Below, one piece after another: positions 48,501 through 58,564 of a DNA stretch of 64,000 bases. The stretch's first letter is position 1. Each line of letters starts with the position of its first letter. Below the pieces are notes generated by a model, which saw only the letters and a program-made list of their open reading frames with translations, searched no databases and was not told the DNA's origin. Made by a program: the position numbers and the translations under genes. This stretch comes from Primula veris (taxonomy: Eukaryota; Streptophyta; Magnoliopsida; Ericales; Primulaceae): the NCBI GenBank assembly GCA_963682055.1, contig OY821749.1, forward strand, positions 33,859,631 through 33,923,630. The letters are read 5' to 3'.

Positions 48501-50389
48501 GAAAGATAAATGGTTTCGACGGGAATTTGACGGTGAGAGCTCTAAAGGGGGAAGGAAAAGCACAAAAGGGAAACATTTCGCTGGTAAACGTAAGTGCATG
48601 TTTAAGTTGTATCATACCAATTTATTCACATTTTACTGTGAACTAGCTTTCCTTATTACCAACTTCTAATATACAACTTTGTATTGTTTTTTAATCTGTT
48701 CTATTCTTTTTACTTGTCTTTTTACATAAAGGATACAGTATAAGAAATTTTACAGTTTATCACCCGGTCTACTAAGGACTTCTACATTGTTTATACCTTG
48801 TTCGAATTCTGTACACCAGACTATGAAACTTTAGTCTAGTGTACTGAGCAAGTATTTTTTGAGTGCACCCTCATTAATTTTGTTCCTCTGAATTACATGA
48901 TTTTCAATTTTGTAACACTTAATTATCAAAAATCAATGATATTTAATTATCAAAAATCAATGATATTTAATTATTTATATATATTTTTTTTTTTAGAATA
49001 CTCTATTTCATTGTACAGAATTGGACAATCATGGAACTTTGTGGTACAAAATTGATGCAGAGTACTAGACTGACAGAATATTATTTTTGAGTGTGCTAAA
49101 TCTAAATTTCCGTAGAATGGTGTAAAAAATTGAAACTTTTGTTTGATTTACTGGAATCAGACGTAGCTTTTGATTTTATTTATTTCAGGAGGTTTTGATT
49201 TTTGCGACAACGTGGACGATAGCGACGTGGAGAATATGTTCGAAGGGATGTTTGGTGGTCCCCGGTTCTTTTATTGTTCCTTCGTGGATGGTGAATTTCC
49301 TGGTACGGATTGGTCTTCCCGCTATGACAGTTCCCGAAAATGGAAACGAAAACATTTTAGTGACGATGAGGAAGGCTATGACACGTCATCAAAATCACAC
49401 AGCTTTGATCCCGATAGGAAGGTCCTTGGTTTATGTACTTCTGGTCCTTTAACAATCGAAGATGTAAAGAATGCGTAAGTTTTAATGAATTTATCTTTTT
49501 CTTTATGCATTGTTATATTGCAAATGAGTGGTAATTTGTAGGCCAGTTACAGATAAGTGTTAACTTTTTGAAAGGTTGCTTTGATTTTTCTACCCCAGAA
49601 ACACCAATTTTTCATAACTTTACAGACCTTAAAAGAGCCGTATTTGGCCTTGTTAGATTGTAGCCTTCAGCTCAGCCTTTCTGGTTAGAAGCTGGACTCT
49701 ATATAGTTGATCATATGTAGAGCTGAGTTTTTTTCTTTTTTGATCTGGAAAATCTAGATTCTTTAATGGGTCAAGGTCAACCCAGATTTTTCATATTTTT
49801 AAAAAATTTAACTTTTTTGATTAAAAGCTGCTTAAACAAGCCCTTTGAATAATTTATGAAAAGCTTTTTGGTGTTTGTTGGGGGATGATCTTTATAGTAT
49901 GTTTCTTTTAGTAATTGCTTTTATCCCTTGTGTTTTGATCTACGTCTATGGACCTCACAAGGTTTAAAACTTTTCAAGCTCCTTTTGAAGTGTGATTCGG
50001 AACGCTATAATGTAGCTTTTCTGAACATCTTCGGAAAGTTTGTAGATTATGTTTCACGATGTACTGGCGACAACATCTTTATATCGAAGACTAGTTATAT
50101 TATATTTATAATTATTTCTCATTAATATTTGGTATTCACTGGTCAGCTATCGGTTATGTGCTCTGAAGTGGCATCCTGATCGTCACCAAGGAGAAACTAG
50201 GGTATGAGATTTGGTTCTCTATTACTGCTTTTATAATCCAGTTCTTAATTTAAAGTGTAAAGTTATCCCATCTTGTTGAGATCAATAATCTCTTATTTTA
50301 TCCTCATTTTGCAGGCTATTGCCGAGGAAAAGTTCAAGGCTTGTAATGCAGCATACGAATCGATATGTGATAAACTTTTTCCCGCTTAA
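45566..50389 (+). CDS. J-domain (DnaJ-like) protein, six exons, 260 aa
   Basis: Exons 45566-45724, 48084-48176, 48469-48583, 49189-49474, 50147-50201 and 50315-50389 join in frame (783 bp with stop). The N-terminus has eight Asn from an AAT repeat, then MVAAYFHSTPVLDGKRRNHW, resembling a plant J-protein family with a conserved YFHSTPVL.RKRR.HW start. The middle is acidic and aromatic (FCDNVDDSDVENMFEGMFGG). The J-domain is C-terminal: GPLTIEDVKNAYRLCALKWH, then PDRHQGETRAIAEEKFKACN to the end. The HPD tripeptide that stimulates Hsp70 ATPase is intact. A possible organelle-targeting N-terminus is suggested by its basic, Ser-rich start, but is not proven. Intron 1 (2.36 kb) carries an LTR remnant, a GCAGCTT element and a Cassandra-type solo LTR. 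Confidence 0.9.
46491..46693. mobile_element. GCAGCTT-family element in J-protein intron 1
   Basis: Starts near GGTGCTTTTCGGTTGCATCT, has GTCTGGCTAGCTTAAAAGTG and AAGTTTGATCAACCCA inside, and ends near TTAAACAGGCCCTTAG. Diverged ends. Confidence 0.5.
46855..47110 (-). mobile_element. Probable LTR-retrotransposon fragment in J-protein intron 1
   Basis: On minus the sequence reads TGCCTATAAATACCCATTTG, CCATTGTACAATTTGGTTGA and TCAATAACACGTTTCATTTC, which looks like a TATA box, start region and leader of a plant LTR. No termini or duplication were defined, so this is only a fragment call. Confidence 0.4.
47565..47848 (+). mobile_element. Cassandra-type TRIM solo LTR carrying 5S rRNA sequence, TSD ATCAG
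   Basis: TGTGACGACCC...GTCGTTACA is bounded by the perfect duplication ATCAG (47560-47564, 47849-47853). Within it, about 47690-47790 matches the 3' half of plant 5S rRNA: GAACTCCACAGTTAAGCGTG, CTTAGCTTGGAGTAGTACCA and GGATGGGTGACC, including the internal pol III control regions. A 5S-derived promoter within a short LTR is the defining trait of Cassandra TRIMs. Only one LTR (284 bp) is present, so it is a solo LTR. Confidence 0.93.
47690..47792 (+). promoter_or_regulatory. 5S rRNA-like pol III internal promoter region inside the solo LTR
   Basis: AGTTAAGCGTGCTT (box A region), then TAGTACCAGGATGGGTGACC (intermediate element and box C) match 5S rRNA order and spacing. The tail CACCCTGGGAAGT differs from the 5S form CTCCTGGGAAGT, as expected for a transposon-borne copy. 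It is not a functional 5S gene, because the 5' half is not conserved. Confidence 0.85.
49646..49843. mobile_element. GCAGCTT-family element in J-protein intron 4
   Basis: The left end GGCCTTGTTAGATTGTAGCC and right end AAAAGCTGCTTAAACAAGCCC are inverted. Internal AGTTGATCATATGTAGAGCT corresponds to the family core GGTTGATCAGCTT. Confidence 0.6.
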
Positions 50390-50856
50390 TATCATTGCAT
50401 TGTACGGTAGTAGTTCAAATCTACACCGATATACGTATTTTTAAAATGTTAGGATTTTGACTGAACTAAGTCATTTTCTAATTTGTAATTTAGAAAATAG
50501 ATGCTGGGATTGCACCTTTGCTCCCTTGCAAGTTTTTGCGTCTGTTCTAATTTATTCTATTTATTTTGAATTATTTAGTATACATTATGGAGCAACCATA
50601 TTGCTTTGTGTTTACTGTTTGTTAATAACCTTATTTTCATACTTTGTCCAATACAAGTAATATCTGTATTATATTAATGCTTGGACGGTAGACCTACAAT
50701 AAATGTTGAAACTGCTTATTAATTACATGTTGTAACGAAAGTATAGGTAAAATAAATGGGATCATTAATTATGCTAAACTTAATTTAATATCTTATGGTT
50801 GACCTAACTTTTCTCATTTGCTGAAATGATATTCATAATTCCCTTGCTGAAATCTA
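50390..50856. other. Short intergenic spacer between the J-protein and TBL genes
   Basis: 468 bp holding the 3' UTR of one gene and the promoter of the next. No clear TATA box or repeat. Confidence 0.4.
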
Positions 50857-52986
50857 ATGAGGACCTTCAACATAAACACTCACAATAACATCCGTAAGAA
50901 CACAATCTTAGGATTCTCACTAATACTAACATTTTTATACTTTTCCCTTCCTTATGATTTTTTCCAAATAAATTGGCATTTTTTGTCGGTGCCTCGGAAA
51001 AGTGCCAGCTACGACGATATAGACATTAGTATAGAGCAAAAATGTAACATTTTTAGAGGGGATTGGGAGCCCTATGAAAAGGGACCTTATTATACAAATG
51101 AAAGTGGATGTATTATCGAAGATGGAGAAAATTGCATGAAATTTGGAAGACCAGATTATGATTATATGCGGTGGCGGTGGAAACCCGATGGCTGTGAGCT
51201 TCCCCTTTTCGATGCATCAAAATTTTTCGAGCTTATGAAAGGGAAATCGATGGCTTTTATTGGTGACTCCGTTGCGAGAAATCATATGCAGTCTCTGGGT
51301 TGCTTATTAAGCAGTGTGAGTTTGTTTTTGTTTCTAATGGTTTAGTCCATGTTTTTTTGCAGCTATAAACCTGTGTTTTATTGGGTTGATCAGCTTTGAA
51401 CCCACAGTTTTCTGACTATTTATTTTACCTGAAAAAAATACTCGAGCTTAAGCTGGTTCAATTAGCTATTTTCTTAACTTCAAATCTGAGCTTGTATTGG
51501 GTTCATCATTTTTGTACAAATACGTTAGTTGGGATCAAGTTTTGAAGGACGGTTAGATTCATTAACTTTTTCAGTCATTTTTCTAACAAAAAGAGATGTA
51601 AGGAATGTTGGACCGAGCTCAAACTATGACCCTATAAATGTGTCTTATGAGCTTATAATTTTGTTTTAGGTTGCAAAGCCTGTAGTTGAATCAGATACAA
51701 GTAATACGATAATCAGGCGATGGGTATACACAGATTATAACTTTACGTTACAGCTTTTTACGACAACTCATTTGATTCAATCCCGTAATATCGAAATTAT
51801 GTCTGTCAAACCGATAGACTTAGACTTGGATATTACCGACAAGACTTGGGCGGGAAAAATAGATAATTACGACTTTTTGATAATTTCAGCTGGACACTGG
51901 TTTTCTCGACCATTAACATACCACGAAAATAACGAAGTGGTCGGATGTCATATGTGTAATACCAACAATATGACGGATATGACTAGGTAACACTTTCCCT
52001 AATCTTATATGAAATTTGCTTGCTTGTTTGATCTAAAGATTTGAGTTATCATTAAGGTTGTTTGGATGCAGCTTCGAAGAAATTAAGGTTGTTTTTATTA
52101 AGATCAGAAGAAAGCTTGGTTCAGGAAAGCTAAAGCTGGTTAACCAAATGCGGTCTAATTTTAAGAAAAAAAGTGAGCTCAAAATCTGCAGCCAAACGAG
52201 GCCTAAGAAAAAAGTTCCAGGAATAAATTGTATTTCTTTTGTTTAGAAGACTATACAAAGTACAAACTCACGCCTCGCCCGCCTTTCCTGGTCCAATGTT
52301 GTCAAACAAAAGGGCTTCTTTGATACAACTTCGAAACAAATATGCTGACTTTATAAGGTTACGAAATAGTCAAATAGCTAAGTTTATTCAGCTTAAAGGT
52401 TCTACCTTTATCAGGACCATATTCCAACAGTTTCGGCCTTTAAGATGATCAACCGATTGTAGTCCAACTAATAATGAGGAAACACATATATTTAGCTTGA
52501 AAACGTGTTTGTTCATTTGTTATTTTGTTGTGTGACAGGTACTATGGGTACCGGCAGGCTTTCAGACTTGCATTCAGAACGATACTTGATTCACCAAATT
52601 TTAACGGAACGGTAATTTTGAGAACAATTTCACCGACGCATTTCGACTTCGAGAGTGGGGAAGGGAGGGGAAATTGCAAAAGAAAAATGCCCTTTACGAA
52701 AAAAGAAACAGGTCCGGATTGGTACTTGGAAATGTTTCATAATATACAAATGGATGAGTTTCGGGGGGCAAAAATAGAAGGCAAAGAAAGAGGAGTTAAG
52801 TTTAAAGTGTTAGATATAACTGATGCTATGAGGCTAAGACCAGATGGGCACCCGAATAGATACGGGTACCCCCCAGGTAAAAAAGCAAAAGGATCGGATT
52901 GTCTACATTGGTGTTTGCCTGGTGCTATCGATATATGGAATGAACTATTGCTTGAGATGTTGAAACAAGACGATGATGATGAGTAA
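50857..52986 (+). CDS. TRICHOME BIREFRINGENCE-LIKE polysaccharide O-acetyltransferase, three exons, 407 aa
   Basis: Exons 50857-51315, 51670-51986 and 52539-52986 join in frame to 407 residues. A type II membrane anchor lies at about residues 16-36 (LGFSLILTFLYFSLPYDFF). The TBL domain starts CNIFRGDWEPYEKGPYYTN. The GDS motif MAFIGDSVARNHMQSL is near residue 139 and the DxxH motif SDCLHWCLPGA near residue 380, giving the Ser and the Asp/His of the catalytic triad. TBL proteins are Golgi enzymes that O-acetylate cell-wall polymers such as xylan, xyloglucan or pectin. The sequence style (RW.YTDYNFTL, ISAGHWF.RP) suggests the TBL19-22 group, but the substrate cannot be read from the sequence. 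Introns 1 and 2 carry GCAGCTT-family repeats. No frame damage. Confidence 0.92.
51354..51505. repeat. Diverged GCAGCTT-family sequence in TBL intron 1
   Basis: TTTTTTTGCAGCTATAAACC and GGGTTGATCAGCTTTGAACC followed by CTTAAGCTGGTTCAATTAGC match the family's core order. The right end is unclear. Confidence 0.45.
52053..52203. mobile_element. GCAGCTT-family element in TBL intron 2
   Basis: The left end AAGGTTGTTTGGATGCAGCT and right end ATCTGCAGCCAAACGAGGCC are inverted. At 151 bp it is a deleted, compact member. A further worn stretch with TATTCAGCTTAAAGG lies at 52350-52400. Confidence 0.65.
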
Positions 52987-53667
52987 ATCATAACGGTTGG
53001 CCTTAATTTAAAAGATTTGAAAAGAAATGAGGAAGATAAGAATTTGAAGCTATAGATTTAGATCACTCTGAAATTTTGGAGATTGATGATTACCTTTACC
53101 TTATTATTGGTGTAGTTTTTTTATACCGAGTATTCAAGTGCAGTTACTTTCGAGAACACAAATCAGACTCTTTGTAGATTTCAGAATTAGTCCATTCCAG
53201 TCTAATTGAAAATTCTAAAAAATGCAGACTATAGAACCGAACGGATTCCACCGAGGCTGAATAAGATTTATTTTTACCATCGATCACTTCTGGTTCGAAT
53301 TGATGAACCAAATCGGTATTGAAATAGTGTAATCAATATGTAAGAATTTGTTGCTATCTTCTTTATCCACTGTATGAAAAGTCCATTCCTGATTCCAGTG
53401 AAGGTGGGTGTTATTTAACTTATTTTGTAGAGTTTATAATAAAAAGATAAAATAGATATAACTTGGTACTGTAGTCAAATAATTATAAAAAAAACAAACA
53501 AAATGATAAAACGAAATAAAACAAAATAAAAACAAACCTCTCTCTCTCTCTCTCTCTATCTCTCATAAAAATCCAAAATTTAACCAATCAAGCAACCCAA
53601 AAAAACCTACTCTTTTACATGAAGAGTAATGATAAATAAAGAACATAAAAAATAATAATAATAAAAA
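52987..53667. other. Spacer between TBL and NUDX23 with CT microsatellite
   Basis: No gene. A (CT)n tract at about 53539-53565 lies about 105 bp before the NUDX23 start codon, probably in its leader. Confidence 0.5.
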
Positions 53668-56600
53668 ATGATAAAAGCGATTGAAATGGTGAATTCATCA
53701 TGTGGTGGGTTAATATCACACAGAATGAAGTTAAATGGGTTATCTTTTGTTTCATCATCTTATTTTGTAAACATACCTTTTTCATTATCATCATCTATTA
53801 ATATTAATATTAATATTAATATTAAAAAAAGAAAAGGTGGTCTAATTAGGGTTTATTCTGCTTCTAACCCTGACTTTTCCTTTTCTTCTTCTTCCTCTTC
53901 ACTTGCTTCCTTTCAATCCACTGTGAGTTTTTTTTTTTTTTTTATGTGTTTGCTTTTGAATCTTGTCTTTTATTGCCTTTCACTTACAATTTTGATTATC
54001 TTTTTTTATGTTTATTTGTTGTATTCTGTAGTTAGGCATTGTTTGGTTGCAGCTTCCCAGCTTTTATTTTTTGGCTCATAAGTTGTACATTTGGGTGGTG
54101 GTTTAAAATTCAATTTCAAGCTTTTAAAAAAAGTAAGCTTGAAATTGAGTGCTTAAAGAATCATTTTTTTTGTCCACTCAAGCCGTAAGAACGAGTTGGG
54201 ATTTGATAGATTCAGGAATTTGCATTTTCCAATCATTGATAGGTTTAAATGAAACCGGAATTTAAGGTGATGAATGAGTGCAATGTATCTAGAAAACTTG
54301 ATGTAAGTTAATCACTACGCGGGTTGTCTTTGATGAACCCAATTTTCTGGAAGATACATGATTGTTTCATTATAAGCTTGTAACCCTTGATTATGTGCAT
54401 ATAAGTTGGGTGTTCCATAGAACCCAAATCATTTTCTTTGCATTGTGTAATGGTGATGGTAGTATTCAATTTTGACAACGGTCATATTATTTAGATGATC
54501 TGCTGTGCATTGTTGGAAATAAATGATAGAAAATGAAGACATTAAAAAAATCCATTTTTCTTTTTCTTTTTTTACAACTTTGTACTTTGTAGAAACAGAA
54601 AGATGGGTGTATTTCTTCTAGTTCTCTCAGTGGGAAACAGTAGTCCTTAATGCGTTGTTGATAAGTTAAAATTGATTATGAGTTGAGCTTAAGTTGTAGA
54701 TGCTTCTAGCTTATAAAAGAGTTTGAGGCTGTTCTGTTTGTCATAAGTTTAGGTTCTTTCGCATTCATACGTATCTGCCGATAGCCTTGAATTACGATTA
54801 CTACTAACAAAAAGGTTGTTAGCCGTGGAAAGATTTAGTGCTGGAGTAGTTGACTGATATAATATGTAGAGCTTAGGATATCCCTTCACTAGACCTGTGT
54901 CCGATTGCTTGTCATTTCTTATGCTTGTTTAAATGACTTCCTGAAGAAGCCAAAGCAGTAGTTAAAGCCGCCATGAGCCTTACTTTCCCTTCTAATTGTG
55001 TTTGTCTCAACCATCTTATGTTTTTAGTGCGCTCTCAACAGTATCTTTTAACTTTTCTGTCCAACTCTCCTATACTATTGCATAGACTAGCTTAATAGAG
55101 GTACAGTCTAATATTGTGCACAACAGTATATATAGAAAAGATTTCCAAGAGATCTAACTCTTAACCATTTGCAAATCCAATGGCTCAGACAATTCACTTA
55201 AAAAGGGGGGAAAAATCATCTTTGTCCATAGAGATCAGATTTCTCCACCCCCATTATCTTCTTAAAATCAAACCATCTCTTCTTTAGGCCAGTGCCATTG
55301 TTATAACAAACAGTTAAACAAGATTTTACAAATGGGGCTTCTCACTCGACTGTCATGTCAGATCACCGCAACGATCAACCACTCAAATTGATCAAAAAAT
55401 TATGGCTCCAATCAAAGCCCAAAACCCATGGTTTCGTTCATAGTTTAATCGGATAGTCGGATCTGGTGTTTATGGGAGAGAAAAAGAGAATATGAACATA
55501 GTCGTTCATGAGTGTAGAGAGAGAAATTAAATAGAAGAATGGGCCAGAATATTAAAAAAAATAAAGGTTTTATTGAAAAAAAGCCACTATTTTTTGTATG
55601 TATCAAATTGCTGTCCACATATAGACATGAATTGTGCATGTCCTATTTTGGCGAGAAAAATTAAGCTGGACAGGAGCAGTAAAGGCTGTTGAGACTCATT
55701 TTTATGACACATGTTCATATTAATACGGGTTAAGGATTTGAGACGGACCGAGAGTGCTCTTAGTGACTTGCTATTATATTCATGTAATTTTAATCTAGGT
55801 TTGTTCCGGAGTTTGCTCATCATATATTCTTTTACTTCTGCCCTCAAACTGTGCTTCTGGAAATTTAAATTTCAAGAACATGAAAATTAATTTGATATCC
55901 CTTCTACTTAAAAGGTTCTCAAATTATTCATCGAAAATAATGCTGAGATGTGCCATTATACAGGGGATTTCTCGTAAAATTAAGTTTTGTCAGTTGTGTG
56001 GTGGCCAAACAAAGCATGAGATACCTGAAGGGGAAGAGAAAATGAGAGCCGTTTGTACGCTTTGTGGGAGAATTGCATATGAAAACCCAAAAATGGTATA
56101 GTAGCTTTTATCATTAAATGAGCACATTTGATCTTATACTCAATATTTTACTAATCACATATATTCTTTTATTGATAGAAAGTGAGTAAACGTTGTTAAA
56201 GAATGTGTTGCTTTCAGGTTGTCGGTTGCCTAATCGAACATGACAACAAAATCCTCCTTTGCAAACGAAACATCCATCCGTCTTATGGTCTTTGGTGAGG
56301 ACTTGCATTGCTACTTCTCATTTATCTCTAATTTGTCGCAAAGTACTAGCTCTAAGAATGAAAAAAAAAACATCTTTTTGTATAAATATGGAGGTATGTT
56401 TGGTGTGATATAATAGACCGAGTATTAGTGTCACTGAGAAGTAAAACATAGGGTATATTATTGTGATATTTACCAGCAATTTATTATTCGCGCAAATATG
56501 TTTATTACAGATTTCTGTGCCAACTTATTACGCTTTTTCTGATTTTGTGCCTCTCCATAACCAAAAAAAGAAAGGGTGTAGGTTCTTTTTTTTTTGCCTT

Positions 56601-57673
56601 TTAAATTAGAAAACCGTCATAGCTTGGGAAAATGACGTGATATAAATTAGAATAGTCTGGAAGTATTTGAAAAACAATAGAATAGTGTCCTTAAATAAAT
56701 TGTACCACTTTTCTATGATAAACGTACACTAGCTTTGCTAAACCATTGAGGAATAGTATTTTTGTAAGTTAGTGTACAAAGTGTTATAACCCCTTTATCA
56801 TTTTTTATTTGCTTTTTTACTCATAGGACTCTTCCGGCTGGTTACATGGAGATTGGGGAATCGGCTGCAGAAGGAGCAATTAGAGAGACAATTGAAGAAG
56901 CCGGTGCTGATGTGGAAGTTCTCTCACCGTTTGCTCATCTTGACATTCCTCTTATAGGCCAGGTGAGAAGCAAGGAAAAAAATTCTCTCTCATAATTGTG
57001 ATTTGATCTCTTTCTTTGTGTTGATATTTTTTATTTATTTTTTATTTTGGGGCATAGACATACATAATTTTCTTAGCAAGGATGAAGAAGCCTCACTTCT
57101 CCCCAGGGCCAGAATCGTCAGAGTGCCGTCTTTTTTCGTTCGACGATATCCCTTTTGATTCTTTGGCGTTTTCGTCGATGTTAGTTTCCTTGAAATCGGT
57201 ATGTTAGAGTTTAATTAGATATCCTTTTTTTGTTGAGTGCATATCTGTTTAAACCTTGAAGTATTTGCCAGTACGTATCTAATTTGTACAGTAACGCGCT
57301 AAAATTTAGCCTGTCCTTTGATTTTGTAGTACATTGAAGATCGGAAGTCTGGAAGATCCAAGTTTCACTATGGCACCATAAACAAGAGGTAATTCAGTTT
57401 GTAAAAGGATTAAATACAAAAAAAAAAAGTTTTGAAAGATTATCAGCATATTAATGCCTTAAGTGAAGGGACTTAATGGGGAAATATCCTTATTAGAGAG
57501 TCAAGCAATCAGAATTTTATTGGTTAAGGTTGCCTATGGGTTTTCGATATTTTTTGTTGTGATGTTCACATTTTGATTATCGTCTCTCTCTTGGGTGCAG
57601 GCCTGGAACAAGCCCGTCAGACATTCATGCTTACACCCTAGATGATCATCTACATTCTGACAAGACATGGTGA
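53668..57673 (+). CDS. NUDT23: Nudix hydrolase 23 (ADP-ribose/FAD pyrophosphatase), chloroplastic, seven exons, 290 aa
   Basis: Exons 53668-53922, 55964-56095, 56218-56294, 56827-56962, 57058-57198, 57330-57388 and 57601-57673 join in frame (873 bp). The first 85 residues are Ser-rich with an Ile/Asn repeat (AT-only codons), consistent with a plastid transit peptide. Then comes a Cys4 zinc ribbon ([12 protein letters not shown] ... [11 protein letters not shown]), [20 protein letters not shown], and the Nudix box [23 protein letters not shown] with the RE..EE catalytic Glu residues. After it follow [20 protein letters not shown] and [20 protein letters not shown], then a [17 protein letters not shown] tail. 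This matches Arabidopsis NUDX23, which hydrolyses FAD and ADP-ribose in chloroplasts and influences flavin homeostasis. Start chosen at the first ATG ([13 protein letters not shown]), like family N-termini. Intron 1 (2 kb) contains repeat debris. Confidence 0.95.
54034..54150. repeat. GCAGCTT-family fragment in NUDX23 intron 1
   Basis: GGCATTGTTTGGTTGCAGCT followed by CCCAGCTTTTATTTTTTGGC and AGTTGTACATTTGGGTGGTG. The left end is well preserved and the right end not recognised. Confidence 0.55.
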
Positions 57674-58431
57674 ACTTGACTTCCAATTTGTTCTAGCCAA
57701 AAGGGGGCAATTTGAAGCCCAATTACGGTGTTTTTCTTGTGATGATGGCGAAAATGAAGTTGGTCTGTAAAATATGAACATTGAGTTATTTGTACAGAAT
57801 TCAAAAGTTATTTTCAATCCGAAAGCATTTGTGTTTCTTTCAGAGAAGAGAAGAAACACATGTAAGTGTGCAGAATTTAATTGCCAGAAAATGTTCATAA
57901 AATCTATAAAACACAAAGAGATGCTACACTCGGGCAATGAATTGTGTGATTAAATATCTAGGAGTATTTGTTGTTCATCGTGAGCGTCTGTACTAACTCA
58001 AGACCGATTCTGTCTGTAAGTTTGTTGTCTAAATTGTGGAATGCAGACGATAGTCGTGACTTTAGTAAAAGATCTTAGGTGTTATAAAATATAGTTTCTT
58101 TCAAGTAAACGTCTGAGATAATGTTTGAATCTAGTTTGAATGAAGGGTCATTAAAAGCGATTGTTAGCTTGAAATTAAGAAGTAAAAGTTGGATTCAATC
58201 GGGTTTAGAAAGGGTCCAATAGGTTGGTTTATAGCCGTAAATAACAACAAAAAAACTAATATTTAACGGCAGACTCGTCACATAAAATTCCAAGACGGTA
58301 ATTAGAATGTGTACAAAAGGTATGTGTAGCTTAGAACAAAGAATAATAAAAAAAATTTGAGCTTAAATTAAAAAGCTACAACCAAACAAGCTCCTAAGGA
58401 TGTACATACATAATATAGAAATATTATTCCT

Positions 58432-58465
<34 letters not shown>

Positions 58466-58564
58466 GATATATATATATATATATTCAAATCTTTCGATAA
58501 AACCCATCATCATATATTAAAATTGAAAGATTGAATATTTTTCTTTATTAGAAAGAAACAAAGA
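57674..58564. other. Spacer and leader between NUDX23 and the MTP gene
   Basis: No gene. It includes a GCAGCTT-family right end at about 58340-58395 (AAAAAGCTACAACCAAACAA) and a composite (CT)n(AT)n tract at 58433-58487, ending about 78 bp before the MTP start codon. Confidence 0.5.

Noticed and set aside
55160..55870. Less AT-rich part of NUDX23 intron 1 as an extra exon or nested gene
   Set aside because: Frames are short, the NUDX23 exons on either side join perfectly without it, and no termini of a transposon could be set.
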